Below, in pieces: positions 1-10,454 of a DNA stretch of 64,000 nucleotides. The first letter of the stretch is position 1. Every line of letters begins with the position of its first letter. Where the stretch lies: NCBI GenBank assembly GCA_947396885.1, contig OX377203.1, positions 8,603,298-8,667,297 on the forward strand. Direction: 5' to 3'. The position numbers and the translations under genes were made by a program. The DNA comes from Heligmosomoides polygyrus polygyrus (lineage: Eukaryota > Nematoda > Chromadorea > Rhabditida > Heligmosomidae). The notes beneath the pieces were generated by a model. It saw only the letters and a list, made by a program, of their open reading frames with translations. It was not told the origin of the DNA and did not search any database.

Positions 1-59
1 GGAATGGTTGCCGTGGCAATAGAAATAAAAAAAATCGATTCGAAACGTGACGAAGGTCG

Positions 60-185
60 GATTTTTTCCTGCCGCTCGACATCGTATCGTTTTCGTTCCA
101 GAAAGCGAGCTAATGCGATCGGAACAAATGGTAATCAGTTGGAGCAAGGTCGGCAAGGGTGTGGAGGACAGTCATCGACAAAGAT
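60..185 (-). pseudogene. mariner transposase remnant (third-Asp region)
   Basis: On the minus strand one frame reads DLAPTDYHLFRS, the stretch around the third catalytic Asp of DD34D mariner transposases, and is soon followed by a stop. No terminal repeat or other catalytic block is visible nearby, so this is a short relic or the edge of an element outside the window. The plus-strand open frame at 4-300 overlaps it and has no recognisable content. Confidence 0.4.
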
Positions 186-315
186 GGGCGATTTCTCGAT
201 GAGTATGGCTAGTTTGATCGAAACATATAAATTCCTGAAAATTATCAACAAAAAATCACAAGAACATATGAGTCACTCTACTCCTGCCATAATCGTCTGA
301 TGTCACGAGTCCGTC

Positions 316-1510
316 ACGGGGAGGGGGACCGAAGCCAAAAGATGCCTACGGCGTATGCCAGCCGGGCGATGCTTTCGAACTATAGCCTTGGCTGCCCATC
401 GTCCAAGTTTACGAGATATTCAACGGGCAACGCGTCAGGGTATAAATAGGGATCGATGCAGAGCGTAGGGATTCAGGAGGCGTGCCTTAGACGTCGTTCA
501 GCGTGCGTCTGGATCCAGAAGACGTGTTGAAGACGTCGTCCAATTTGCGTAGGGATTCAAAAAGCGAGCTGAAGGCGTCGTCTAACGTGTGTAGGGATTT
601 AGAAGACGTGCTGAAGACGTTGTTCAACGTATTCAACGTCGTCTAACTTACGTAGGGATTCAAAAGACGTTCTGAAGATGTGGTCTAACGTGCGTCAGTA
701 TCTACAACACGTGCGGAAAACGTTGTCCAACGTGCGTAGGGATTCAAAAGACGTGCTGAAGATGTCCAACCTGCGCAGGACTCCGAGTAAGCGGGACCTG
801 CAGAAGGGAAACCAGTGAAGCCAAAAGATGCGTACGGCGTATGCCAGCCGGGTGATTGCTGGTGAACTATATCCTTGGCGGCCGATCGTCCAAGTTTACG
901 AGATATTCAACGGGAAACTCGTCAGGGTGTGAATGGGATCGAGTGCAGAGCGTAGATATCAAATGCCCTAGACGTCGTTCAGTGTGCGTCTGGATTCAGA
1001 AGACGTGCTGAAGACGTCGTCTAACGTGCGTAGGGATTCAAAAGACGTGCAAATGATGTCGTCTAACGTGCGTAGGAATTCGGAAGACCTGCGCTAGACG
1101 TCGTGAGTCAAGACTCAGAAGACCTGTGCTAGACGTCGTGAGTCAAGATTCAGAAGACCTGCGCTAGACGTCGTCCAACGAGCGTAGGGATTCAGAAGAC
1201 GTGCTGAAGACGTCGTCTAACGTGCGTAGGGATTCAAAAGACGTGCAAATGATGTCGTCTAACGTGCGTAGGAATTCAGAAGACCTGCGCTAGACGTCGT
1301 GAGTTAAGACTCAGAAGACCTGTGCTAGACGTCGTGAGTCAAGATTCAGAAGACCTGCGCTAGATGTCGTCCAACGTGCGTAGGGATTCAAAAGACGTGC
1401 TAAAGACGTCGTCTAACGTGTGGAGTTATTCAGAAGACCATCGCTAGACGAAGTGAGTGGAGATTCAGAAGACCTGCGCTAGACGTCGTGAGTCAAGATT
1501 CAGAATACCT
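316..1510. repeat. 42-bp ACGT-rich minisatellite with higher-order structure
   Basis: A degenerate unit of about 42 bp is repeated. It has the form TAGGGATTCAAAAGACGTGC followed by TGAAGACGTCGTCTAACGTG plus CG. A 196-bp higher-order unit is repeated head to tail: AAATGATGTCGTC starts at 1051 and again at 1247. A different block of about 140 bp containing GTCCAAGTTTACGAGATATT occurs at 328-470 and 817-955. The array is dense in GACGTC and ACGT palindromes. A single diverged unit lies at 56346-56420. No gene is supported inside it. Confidence 0.85.
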
Positions 1511-1886
1511 CTGAACGTACTGAGAGTGGTGATGGACATCGTAAAATGATGAACTGGTCATATGCTTTGCTATGCAAGAAATCGCACACTTTGAGCTTAA
1601 CTTATTGAGGAAAATTAACGCACTAAGTATTCAGCTAGCTTAGAGTTCATCTTTGATAAACTTAATTCAATAAACTAGTGTGCAATTAGACATTAATGTT
1701 TTGAACTACATTATTGCAATTATTCATGAACAAATTTTTTGAATTTACGAAATGGTTTGAACATTTCGGAGATAGGAATTGAGGAACTTTTTTGCTCAAG
1801 ACGACATGCACATCTGGTCGACCAAAGATATAAATACCATCCTGTCGCATTGCTGTATTCAATTCAACAATACATGAATTACTCAC
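1511..1886. other. AT-rich stretch, no gene seen
   Basis: The stretch lies between the minisatellite and exon 3 of gene A. It is probably intron 3 of gene A. The motif TTCAATAAACTAGTGTGCAA at about 1667 has a diverged copy near 6151. Confidence 0.5.
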
Positions 1887-2164
1887 CAAATTCAAGCCTT
1901 TGTGATAGTCGATTATGTAGTAATCTTGCCAATCTCCTGATGTATGCTTTTCACAATTAACTGAAAACAAAACCTCCTTACTGGGGAGGTTATTTCTTGT
2001 TTCAGATATACGATAGTTTTTACTTACCGCTGCCAGGCCACGGGAAGGCGTTAGCTGAGAAGACCAGCGACACCTGACGATGTACAGAAAATCCAAGAAC
2101 ATAGAGAACGAAGCTATGCTATAAGCAAGACTAAGGATGTACTCACCACGAAGAAACTAAGCAT
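1887..2164 (-). CDS. gene A: small secreted-protein family member, exons 1-3 (partial)
   Basis: Three exons follow the family pattern on the minus strand: exon 1 at 2164-2147 (18 nt, MLSFFV), exon 2 at 2073-2028 (46 nt, hydrophobic, phase 0 to 1) and exon 3 at 1960-1887 (74 nt). Donors are GTGAGT, GTAAGT and GTGAGT; acceptors are CAG. Exon 3 holds NCEKHTSGDWQ and ends in YHKGLNL, matching the other copies. A TATAAA at 2205-2200 precedes the start. Exons 4-6 were not found and may lie beyond the window. The longer open frame at 1686-2102 simply reads through the donor of exon 3 and is not the gene. Function unknown; a secreted product is inferred from exons 1-2. Confidence 0.65.
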
Positions 2165-2495
2165 TCTGTGGATAATGCCTAGCCCTAGTATGAGCAGCCT
2201 TTATATGTAGTGTAGGTTCGAAGAGCGACAGCTTTCTTTGTCCTGCATTCTGTTTATCAGACTTCATGAGTACGACCACTGTTGGAATACGTGCCGTCGG
2301 ATAAATCCGCTTTCGTGCTTCTGTACGTTTTCCCATTATTACGAAAACTACGAAGGACAAACGCAGGATGTCGACGTTGACAAAAGCCGCCAGTGTCACA
2401 CAGAACTTCAGCATTTGTGCTATATTTGAAGCATACAATGACAACGTAAATGCGTCGTCATTCACAGACACATCCGCATCCAATTTAATAGGGAT
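2165..2495. other. upstream region of gene A, no gene seen
   Basis: The segment upstream of gene A runs into the LINE target site. The 202-codon minus open frame at 2157-2765 crosses the LINE insertion boundary at 2511, so it is chance reading and not a gene. Confidence 0.5.
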
Positions 2496-2860
2496 GAATG
2501 GGGGAAGCTTGGTGACGATGTCCGTTCCTCCACCTGGTGCCACTGGAAACTGCCCGCTTTGTGAGCTGAGCCGAAAACGGACATGCGATTGCAGTAGACA
2601 GGCCCTTGTGATAGGCCGGCCTACGAAGACCCATGTCACATCGCATGGTGTATGGCAGTTCAAGTATTTCGAGATAGTGCTACGGCGTCCGCGGAAGTCG
2701 ACGCGCACTCGCAGATCCCGGCGAGTGTGAGAAGTATGCGAGGGTCCCTGATGCGAGGACGGCATCGTGGGGCGACTGGAACGTAGAAGAGTTGATCTCT
2801 GTGCGGTGCAGGAGACGAGGTGATCCGCAAGTCAAGGGACATAGGACGTGGCGGATCTAG

Positions 2861-3334
2861 TCCGGGGGGGGGGGAGGGGGGCGCATAACTAAAAACTATG
2901 TGAAAAATCGACTTGGGACTTACCGAGTAACTCCAACTGAGCACGATAGAACCTAAAACAAAGAGAAAACGAACGGATAAATAAATAAAATCACCGCGGT
3001 TTGACGGCTGTATCGGCGGGCAAAGAGTGACGCAATGGAGTCGTGCCGCGTGCTGAGCACCGCTTGACATGTTATAATCAGGATCTAACATGGTGAGGAG
3101 GGTGCATAAAGCCGTGCTGAGCGCCGGATGACATGTCATAACCAGGATCTAACATGGTGAGGAGGGCACATAACTTCACCCGCTTACAACCGCGGCGAAA
3201 ACATTTTTTTTCGTTTTTTTGTGCTCGTGAATTTTTCTGGTTTAGGTTCTATCGTGCTCTGTAGAAGTCGCTTGGTAAGTCCCAAGTCGATTTTTTACAT
3301 ACGCATTGGTTATGTTCTCCTCCCCCCCCCCGGA
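2861..3334. mobile_element. 474-bp TIR element nested in the LINE endonuclease
   Basis: CTAG flanks both sides (2857-2860 and 3335-3338). The ends are inverted: TCCGGGGGGG on the left and CCCCCCCGGA on the right, with about 95 bp of matching arms, including TAGGTTCTATCGTGCTC near the inner edge. Inside is a 65-bp tandem direct repeat at about 3045-3175, containing GATCTAACATGGTGAGGAGG twice. It has no coding capacity. LINE coding resumes on either side, so it inserted after the LINE. Confidence 0.8.
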
Positions 3335-3372
3335 CTAGGATAGATCCGGAAGTGGCTTCAAGGCCGTTACAT

Positions 3373-4142
3373 GTGGAAGTACCAGGACCACCAGTAGTGT
3401 CGGAATAATCGTCTCCGAACGATTTCCTGACTCGATTGTAAGCGTCGAACGCTTGGACGATCGATTGATGAAGATGGTTGTCGCCGCTAAGGAGCGACTC
3501 TATCACTTCTTCTTTGCGTATGCACCGCAGACTGGCTGCTCGGATCAAGCCAAGGAAGAGTTTTGGAGCCTGCTTGATGAGAAGACAGCAGTGGTATCGT
3601 CGAAAGATGTCATCATAGTCGCTGGTGACCTTAATGAGCACGTAGGTGCTCCGAAAGGCGGGAACAGCTGTCATGGTGGTTTCGGATACGGATCACGTAG
3701 CGCCGATGGTGGGAGCATTCTTGATTGCGCGGAATCGCATAACTTCACCATTGTGAACATTGTCTTCCGAAAACGCGACTCGCACCTTATCTCATACTAT
3801 GGTGGGAGTACTAAGAGTCAGATAGACTTTGTCCTTGTGAGTGATCGCGACCGGAGTCTTGTCACAGACGCTAAGATAGTGCCGTATGAGACGGTCGCCC
3901 CACAGCACCGACCGCTGATCTGCACTCTGAAGACCGCCCCTCCGAGGCTGAAGCAGGTCGAGTGCTGCGGTGCTGCAAGAGTCAAGTGGTGGCGAATGAG
4001 AGAGAAGGAAGCAGCTGTGATTTCTTGCGTGTGGTTACCGAAAGTCACGGCTGTAGACGAAACTTGGAAGAAGGCGACCGATGCGATTCGTCAAGCTGCA
4101 CAGTTGAACTCGGCATTACGAAGCCTGGGCGACGGAAGGTGA
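3373..4142 (+). pseudogene. RTE LINE endonuclease domain (C-terminal part)
   Basis: This is the open part of the apurinic/apyrimidinic-type endonuclease. GDLNEHVG is the catalytic Asp/Asn block. IDFVLVSDRD and the APQHRPLICTL histidine block follow in order. The domain's N-terminal part, with the LCAVQETR motif, lies left of the nested element at about 2790-2850. The frame ends at 4142, just before the local inverted duplication. Confidence 0.8.
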
Positions 4143-4177
4143 CACAGCACACAGCACAGTCCACAGCAGGCCTGGCT

Positions 4178-4275
4178 ACGTGATAAAGCGACTTGTTCTC
4201 TCGCACTTTTGCTTTCACGCCATCTGTCCATGGCGTGAAAGCAAAAGTGCGAGAGAACAAGTCGCTTTATCACGT
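4178..4275. repeat. perfect 46-bp inverted repeat with 6-base loop
   Basis: Arms 4178-4223 and 4230-4275 are exact reverse complements, separated by CTGTCC. The right arm is LINE coding sequence (HGVKAKVRENKSLYH). The left arm is an inverted copy placed immediately before it, so it is not part of the normal element and breaks the reading frame between the endonuclease and the linker. Confidence 0.95.
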
Positions 4276-4278
4276 ACT

Positions 4279-6032
4279 TCTCGGCGAAAAGACGGCCGAT
4301 AACTGGCGGAATTACCAAGAAGCCAAGAACGCTACAAAAAAGGCCGTGGCTGTTGCAAAAGCCACTTATTATAGAGATGTAAACGAGAAGCTCGAGTCGC
4401 GCGATGGTGAGCGGTATCTGTACCGACTTGCAAAGTTTCGCCATCAGCAGACCGAAGATATTGAAAAGTTTTTCGGCATCAATGATGAGAACGACCATCT
4501 TCTTACGGACCGCAAGAAAGCATTGAAGCGATGGCGCGACTACATTGAGGAAATCTCTACAGTATAATTTCCTTATCCAGCCATCCCTCCTAAACAACCA
4601 CGGACCCGTTCAGAAGATCACCGTAGAGGAGATTGAAGCGGCTTTGGAGAAGATGGGGTCCGGCAAAGCGACTGGGCCCGATGACGTGACAGCTGATTTA
4701 TTGAAGTCCAAGTACTGGTTATCCTGCTGAGTGGTTGGCGAAGTTCTTTAATCAGGTTGTGGCGGAGAGGAAGGCCCCTGAGCGTTGGCGCTAAAGTACG
4801 ACGATTCCGATTTGGAGGAAGAAGGGCAGTCCTGCAGAATGCTCCAATTACCGTCCGATTCGCTTGCTTTTGCAAAACATAAAGATCTTTGAGCGAATTG
4901 TCGATGGACGAATTCGTGACATCGTCCAGCTTTCAGCAATCAGTGCGGCTTCGTAGCTGGCTGTGGCATCATTGATGCCATACATGCCGCCCACCTCCTG
5001 ATAGAGAAGCATCGCGAGAAACAGAAGCCAGTGCATATCGCTTTTCTCGACTTGGGGAAGGCCTTTGACCGCGTACCGCGTGAAGTGCTATGGTACGCCC
5101 TGCGTCAACATGGAGTTCCTGGAGACTTCATAGAGTGGGTGTGAATTCTCTACTCTTGTCCAAAGAGTCGAGTTCAAGCTGCAGCTGGAACCTCGATGGA
5201 GTTTTCCATCTCTGTCGGGGTACAACAGGGGTCTGCGCTTTCCCCACTCCTCATTGTTGTCGCCATGGATGCCATCACACAAGATCTTAAGAAGCCCATC
5301 CCCTGGGCGCTGCTTTATGCCGATGACGTGATGCTAGCTAGCGGAGATAAAGGTGAACTCGAGCGAGAGGTGCAAGCTTGGTGTGATCGCTTGGAGCGGT
5401 TTGGACTCAGATTGAACGTGAAGAAGACCGAATATCTAGCGACGGACGTTACTGAGTCCAGCTCCATCAAGGTTAACGGCATCGAGCTTCCACGCACTGC
5501 GGTCTTTAAGTACCTGGGATCAGCAGTCGCGTCTGACGGCAAACTGATGGTCGAAGTGAATTCACACGTGAGTGCAGCTTGGTCCAAATGAAGCTCGATG
5601 ACTGGCGTGCTCTGCGGCAAGAAGATACCAGAGCACTTCAAGTCGAAGATCTACAGAGCAGTCGTACGCCCAGTAGCGATGTACGGCGCTGAGTGTTGGC
5701 CTGCCACTAAGGAAGTTGAAACGCGCCTCAGCATCATAGAGACGAAGACGCTGTGCTGGACAGCTCGAGTGACGCGCTCGGAACGCATCCGAAACGATGT
5801 CATTCGGCAGAGGTTCGGTATCGCGCCGGTAGCTGAGCGCGAAGCTCGTTCGCGGTGGTACGGCCACGTTCTGCGTGGAAAGGAAGACTGCGTCCGCAAG
5901 ATAGGCCTTAACTTCGAAGTGTCTGAAAAGCGGCCTAGAGGGCGCCCGAAGCAGCTATGGGCTGATACGTTACATATGGACTTGAAGGTAGCTGGTGTCC
6001 ACCCTGATCTAGCACTGGATCGGGAACGGTAG
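4279..6032 (+). pseudogene. RTE LINE linker, reverse transcriptase and C-terminal region
   Basis: The linker runs to 4567. RT motifs follow in order: NYRPIRLL near 4850, FLDLGKAFDRVPRE near 5048, GVQQGSALSPLL near 5217 and the catalytic YADD at 5316-5327. The C-terminal part has YGAECWPATKEVE and RWYGHVLRGKED. Stops interrupt it near 4793, at about 5143 (EWV, stop, ILYSC) and at 5589-5591, and there are frame changes. It once encoded the polymerase that copies the element at a nicked target. It is inactive now. Confidence 0.85.
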
Positions 6033-6117
6033 CGTCATGACACCACAGTAGCGGACCCCGCCACGAAGCGGGACAAACGCTAAGAAGAACAAGAACAAGA
6101 AGAATGGGGGAAGCTTG

Positions 6118-6379
6118 TTTTGCCTGGATATGAGGAACTAGACATTCAATTCAATAAACGAATAGTGTGCAATTTTACGTCATGATCGACACTCTTGTGA
6201 ACAAGCCTAATGCTTTCTAAATGAAACTGGACACCTTCCAAATCAGAACAAGCCCTTTTCGCATTAAAGACTCTCCAGAAAGGTTTGAATACAAAACTTG
6301 CTTTGAAAACCTCGCGTAGGACGGGCTCAAATTGGCTGGGAACAGCGATCATGGGAAATAAGCCGTCCTTCTACCGCGC
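6118..6379. other. continuation of the LINE target locus, no gene seen
   Basis: This sequence would join 2495 before the LINE inserted. It contains AATTCAATAAACGAATAGTG, resembling 1660-1680. No family exon was recognised here. Confidence 0.5.
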
Positions 6380-6600
6380 CACCTCTTTCCTGCCAAACTG
6401 AGCCTGCTTCCGCGTGCAGGCCAAGGACTCGCGCCGCCAACGGCCCAATTTCCGTCGTCATTAACTCTGCGCAGAGTTGTAATGGGATCGAGATACCTGC
6501 AGTTTGTTATTTCCCAGAGAGAGGCAATTCTGCATATATACAACACTTGAGCCGTTTCGACGTACCGTTTAGATAGTCCCCTGGTAAAGCCATCAGAGCG
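6380..6600 (-). repeat. interspersed repeat R1, partial copy
   Basis: It shares with 36600-36760, 57270-57430 and 59160-59310 a block with ACTCTGCGCAGAGTTG, GAGATACCTGCAG and TTCCCAGAGAGAGGC. Orientation matches the 59-kb copy. The tRNA-like part is missing. Confidence 0.7.
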
Positions 6601-6604
6601 TACC

Positions 6605-8885
6605 AAACTCAACACATTTCCAACAACAGTGCCTTTGAATTTCCCGCAATGCTTCGAGTTTGGCCGCCTTCCTCACCTATACAGCAAATCAACGTTCCGC
6701 AAATTTGTGGTAGGGTTGCACAAATATCAGTATATATATATGTGCAGTAGATGTCGGAATAACCAACAGTAATCGCAACTCTTTCATCATTCAAATCGGA
6801 CTTTGCCAGCTTTACCATTCCCTTTTACCTTTTACGTACAGGGAATCTCCTCCCTTTCCCAAAGCAGATGTCAAGTTCAGAATTTTATCAGCCGCTTTGT
6901 CAGTTCTGCTTGACAATCATCATAAACGGCAACATAACACAAACCTGACTTGTGCTCAACGGCAATGGCTCAATTCGAATGCGGACGTCAGGAGTGTATA
7001 TTAGTAACTACATAAAGCCAACCAACTGCTTCGAATTACGCTCGAAAAAAAATTGCTGCAACGCGGGACGGTGTCTCGATGAGGCTTGCCTACTTCTACT
7101 ATCTATTAACAAACGAGCCGCACCTGGGAACACACGTAGTCATTGTGACATGGCAAAACCTTGAAGTGTTGCAAAAGCGACAAGTGATCTATTTTTAGTG
7201 TAAAACTGTTGTTTAATGTCTTCTGTCTTATGGTTCCTTTAGAATTTGAAATGCTTATCGAGGTCGAGCTTCTTTATAAAGCAGTGGTTTTAACAGCGAG
7301 AGGGCGTTCTACCGCAGACGACCTCCGCTTCACTTTCCCTCATTGACTTCCACATTTCCCTTCATTTTCTGCATATCCAGATGTCCTTGAGATTTCTCGT
7401 TGTTGGTTTTTCAATAGATGGTTTTATTCCCAAATTTTGGGGATTTCGTGAGTATCGTGTCCTGATCAAGTCGTGGTCGTGTCGTCTTCGAGAAGTAGGC
7501 AAGCCTGGTCGAGACACCGTCCTGCGTTGCAGCAATTTTTTTCGAGCGTAATTCGAAGCAGTTGGTTGGCTTTATGTAGTTACTAATATCCACTCCTGAC
7601 GTCTGCATTCGGTTTGAGCCCTTGCCGTTGAGCACAAGTCAGGTTTGTGTTATGCTGCCGTTTATGATTGTCAAGCAGAACTAACACAGCGGCTGATAAA
7701 ATTCTGAATTGACATCTGAAAACATCAAATTTTTTTGCTCCGAAAATAGCCACATCTTCAAAGCAAGGTTGGAAAAGCTCGATCTTTTGCAAATTCTAGG
7801 AAATAATAATGTCTAACGATGATGTCTTTGATTGCAGCCAACTTTCACTTTTATCTTTGCCATGGCTTGTCAAAGACAATCTGCCGGCCCCGCTCTTCAT
7901 CTCGCAGTCCAGTCTTCAGGATGATACCAGCAGTCCAATGAAGCAGTAGATTTTTAAGAATACAGTTCTCAATCATGATTGTTAATTACAATGAGTGTTT
8001 TTCTAACCAACATAATAATTCTCAGATCGTAGGCGAGTTCATTGTCTTATGGGTGATGTATATGTATGTATCTATGCAAAGGCGGCGTCAGTAAGAGTAG
8101 TCCCGGGTTGCATTTAATATTCTTTATACATTTTTCTTTTTCTTGCTTTTGTTCAACTTAAACGAATCTTATTCTCCGTACCGACGTCTTTCGTTCGTGC
8201 GTTCGAATATGCGCAACTCCCTTCTATGCTACCGCCTGAGGTGCGTACCAGTTTAAAGAGGCCTTTGAGATACAGGGCCCGCCTTGGGGTCGTGTACGTA
8301 GAAGGTCGTAGGCTTTGCGCATCTTATAATTCGCATGCTAGACGATAAGAATTTCATCTAGGCTTCATGTTCTTTTTACTATTTTCAACAGCCTTTACAG
8401 GTTATTTTTTCTTCCATTGTAAGAAACAAGGCAGACTACTCTTCGACAAACCTCTTTTTTCATTAACAATGAACCAGGCAATGAACTCACAACGATCTCA
8501 ATTTATCCAATTTCAAACTGGAGTTCCCACATTCACCAATGGATTGAAAAACACTCAAACTGAACATATGTCATGTATGTGGTCTGACTTAATCTACTGT
8601 ATTTGTTTTGTTTATTATTTATGGCACACATTTTGTGTAGTAAATAAAAAAATAAATAAATAATCTGCTTTAGGAATGGGAGGAGATTCACTGTACGTAA
8701 AAGGTAAAAGGGAATGATAAAGCTGGTCCGAATGATGAAAGAGTTGCGATTGTTGCCGGTTATTCCGACATTTACTGCACAATGGATCACGATTTTTGTG
8801 CAACCCTCCCACAAATTTGCGGAACGAAGCATTGCGGCAAATTTAAAGGCAACGTTGTTGGAAATGTGTTCAGATCGGCAACAGG
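6605..8885. repeat. large foldback repeat interrupted by a 0.93-kb insertion
   Basis: The left arm, 6605-7100, is the reverse complement of two separate right-hand blocks, 7488-7720 and 8655-8885, at roughly 85-90% identity by eye. The blocks are continuous in the left arm, so 7721-8654 is extra sequence in the right arm. The centre, 7101-7487, is unique. Open frames in the arms (for example 6952-7164 and 7411-7635) are mirror copies of each other and are not genes. Confidence 0.75.
7721..8654. other. insertion inside the foldback arm, no recognised gene
   Basis: AT-rich sequence whose 98-codon plus frame at 8367-8663 starts with a hydrophobic MFFLLFSTAFTGYFFF stretch, then loses any pattern and ends in a TAAA-rich run. 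I see no splice-consistent family exon and no terminal repeats. Treat it as uncharacterised. Confidence 0.4.
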
Positions 8886-8996
8886 AATGTGCTTAGGTCT
8901 TTAGGAGCGTCAAGAATCTTTCAAACTAGCGTCGAAGATTGCCATGTCAAATGACAACACGGCTCCACATCGTCAGCGACGATTTCACACTAAACG

Positions 8997-9275
8997 CCAT
9001 GCACACTTCTGCGACACCGCGGCGCGGCAAGTGGGGCGACGACTACTCCGCGAAATCCGGCGGTCGCGGCGCGGTCGCGTTAGAGCGCCGTTTTAGGCAA
9101 CGGGACCGACGTCCCCGTCCACCAGGAATGGTTTGAACCATTCCAGCCTGCGGCATACAGCGCGGCGTCGCTTGCGACAGTCTCAATAGTGTGCACGCCC
9201 CTCCCTGCGGCCGACGCGGCCCTATGCTTCATCATGGCCGCCGCGCCGCGCTGTCGCAGAAGTGTGCATGGGCCT
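8997..9275. repeat. GC-rich Harbinger-like MITE (inverted relative of the 26.05-kb copy)
   Basis: CCATGCACACTTCTGCGACA at the left and TGTCGCAGAAGTGTGCATGG at the right form terminal inverted repeats. The interior matches 26052-26378 in reverse orientation, including GAATGGTTTGAACCATTCC. It is non-coding; the 65- and 74-codon frames in it are GC-rich chance reading. Confidence 0.75.
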
Positions 9276-9277
9276 CA

Positions 9278-9413
9278 AGGGATCGTTTAGTTGTAAGCGA
9301 CGCAAGACGCGGTGCTGTATTAAGTTCCTATATGAATTCATTGCGCCGCGCTATCGATACGGTGGTCAACCATAACATCGCGTTGCGCATCTCGTGCACA
9401 CTAAACGATCCCT
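9278..9413. repeat. small MITE, TIR AGGGATCGTTTAG
   Basis: AGGGATCGTTTAG at 9278 and CTAAACGATCCCT at 9401-9413 are inverted. The interior is GC-rich with CGACGC-type motifs like the other Harbinger-like MITEs of the window. Confidence 0.6.
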
Positions 9414-10454
9414 AACAACAGAGAAAGGCATCGTTCAAACAAGTCTCCATGCCCACACCCGCCAAACACCATCTCAATATTCATATAACCTAGAGGATTG
9501 CTCAAGTAGAAAATATTGCTACACTTATCAATCAATTATTCTGTCATCCTCAACAAGGGGTGTAGCACATGCATAAAATTGCTTGTCACGCGATTTACGT
9601 TCTGCTTTCTCACGCAAAAAAAATTCCTACGACATCGCATCAAGAAGCAACGAATTATTAGGTCGTTGCATATGAAGGCTGCGGCAGCGGCGTTGTGCCC
9701 AATTTTCCATTCATATAAGTAGAGCACCTGAATATCACGTTGATTCATACTGTAAAAACGATGTCAAAAACTCGGCGAGGTGCAGATATCTCACAAAAGC
9801 TATAAATGGTAAGGAACCGAAGATTCTGTACTTTCAGAAACTATGTATATACAGTGCGTAAAACAGGAACATCTGTAGCCACGAAAAGTCCGACCTGAAA
9901 TTGAGGCAGCAAAATCGGCCATCTCATATGCAACGACCTAGCACAGTTGGAATCCTGAGTGATACGAGGCTAATGTGATTCAAGTGAAATCCTCTCGTTT
10001 ATTTTTGACGTCTTACTCCCAATTAGTCATTCCATGGGCAGGAAAACCAGCCGTTTTTAAAGCAATTTTTGGTTTTAAAGACGAAGGAAAAGTGACACAT
10101 GTTGTTGCGTACGAGATACGACGCAGGGGTCTTCTTGAGGGGTTCTCCTCTGAAGGGTCTCTCTTCCTTACTAAGGAGTTTCAGAAAAGTCCTGTGCTTT
10201 CAAATTTGTTCACTGCTGATATCCGTCGAAGGGTAGGAGCGAAACGGGTAATGGTCCTTTTGTTTCTTCCGTTTTATGAGCATCAATAAAAAACGCAATT
10301 CTTGAAGTCGTTGTTTATTCAGAATGACCACCTTCATTCGACAAGAAACTGATACAACAGTAGAAGAAGATCACGTGCACTCCTGCCCATTCGTCTTACT
10401 GAAAGTTTTAGAAGTTTTGCAAGAAATTCGAAACAAATAAAACGTATTGGAATA
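9414..10454. other. 3' flank of gene B; unexplained open frame
   Basis: Mostly AT-rich. A 104-codon plus frame at 9975-10289 has no motif I recognise and converges on gene B, so it may be chance. AATAAA on the minus strand at 10319-10314 is a plausible polyadenylation signal for gene B, in the same GAATAAA context as genes C and F. Confidence 0.4.

Larger units (their letters stand above)
2496..6117 (+). mobile_element. full-length but decayed RTE-clade LINE with 16-bp target-site duplication
   Basis: The 16-mer GAATGGGGGAAGCTTG occurs at 2496-2511 and again at 6102-6117, directly bracketing LINE sequence, and is read as the target duplication. Between the copies lie an apurinic-type endonuclease, a linker, a reverse transcriptase and a C-terminal region in RTE order. 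The tail is an AAGAAC-rich 3' end. Removing the nested 474-bp element leaves about 3.1 kb, the usual RTE length. Several in-frame stops and frameshifts make it inactive. The whole copy lies just upstream of gene A. Confidence 0.85.

Noticed and set aside
316..1510. CRISPR-like array
   Set aside because: Units are contiguous and degenerate without unique spacers, and the setting is eukaryotic; it is a minisatellite.
1686..2102. 138-codon minus frame as a single-exon gene
   Set aside because: It contains real exon 3 of gene A but runs through a GTGAGT donor into intron sequence.
2157..2765. 202-codon minus-strand open frame
   Set aside because: It crosses the boundary of the RTE insertion and has no domain; reading across a transposon junction shows it is chance.
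8997..9275. GC-rich open frames at 8939-9415 and 26000-26450
   Set aside because: They lie in terminal-inverted-repeat MITEs, are open on both strands because of base composition, and lack any domain.
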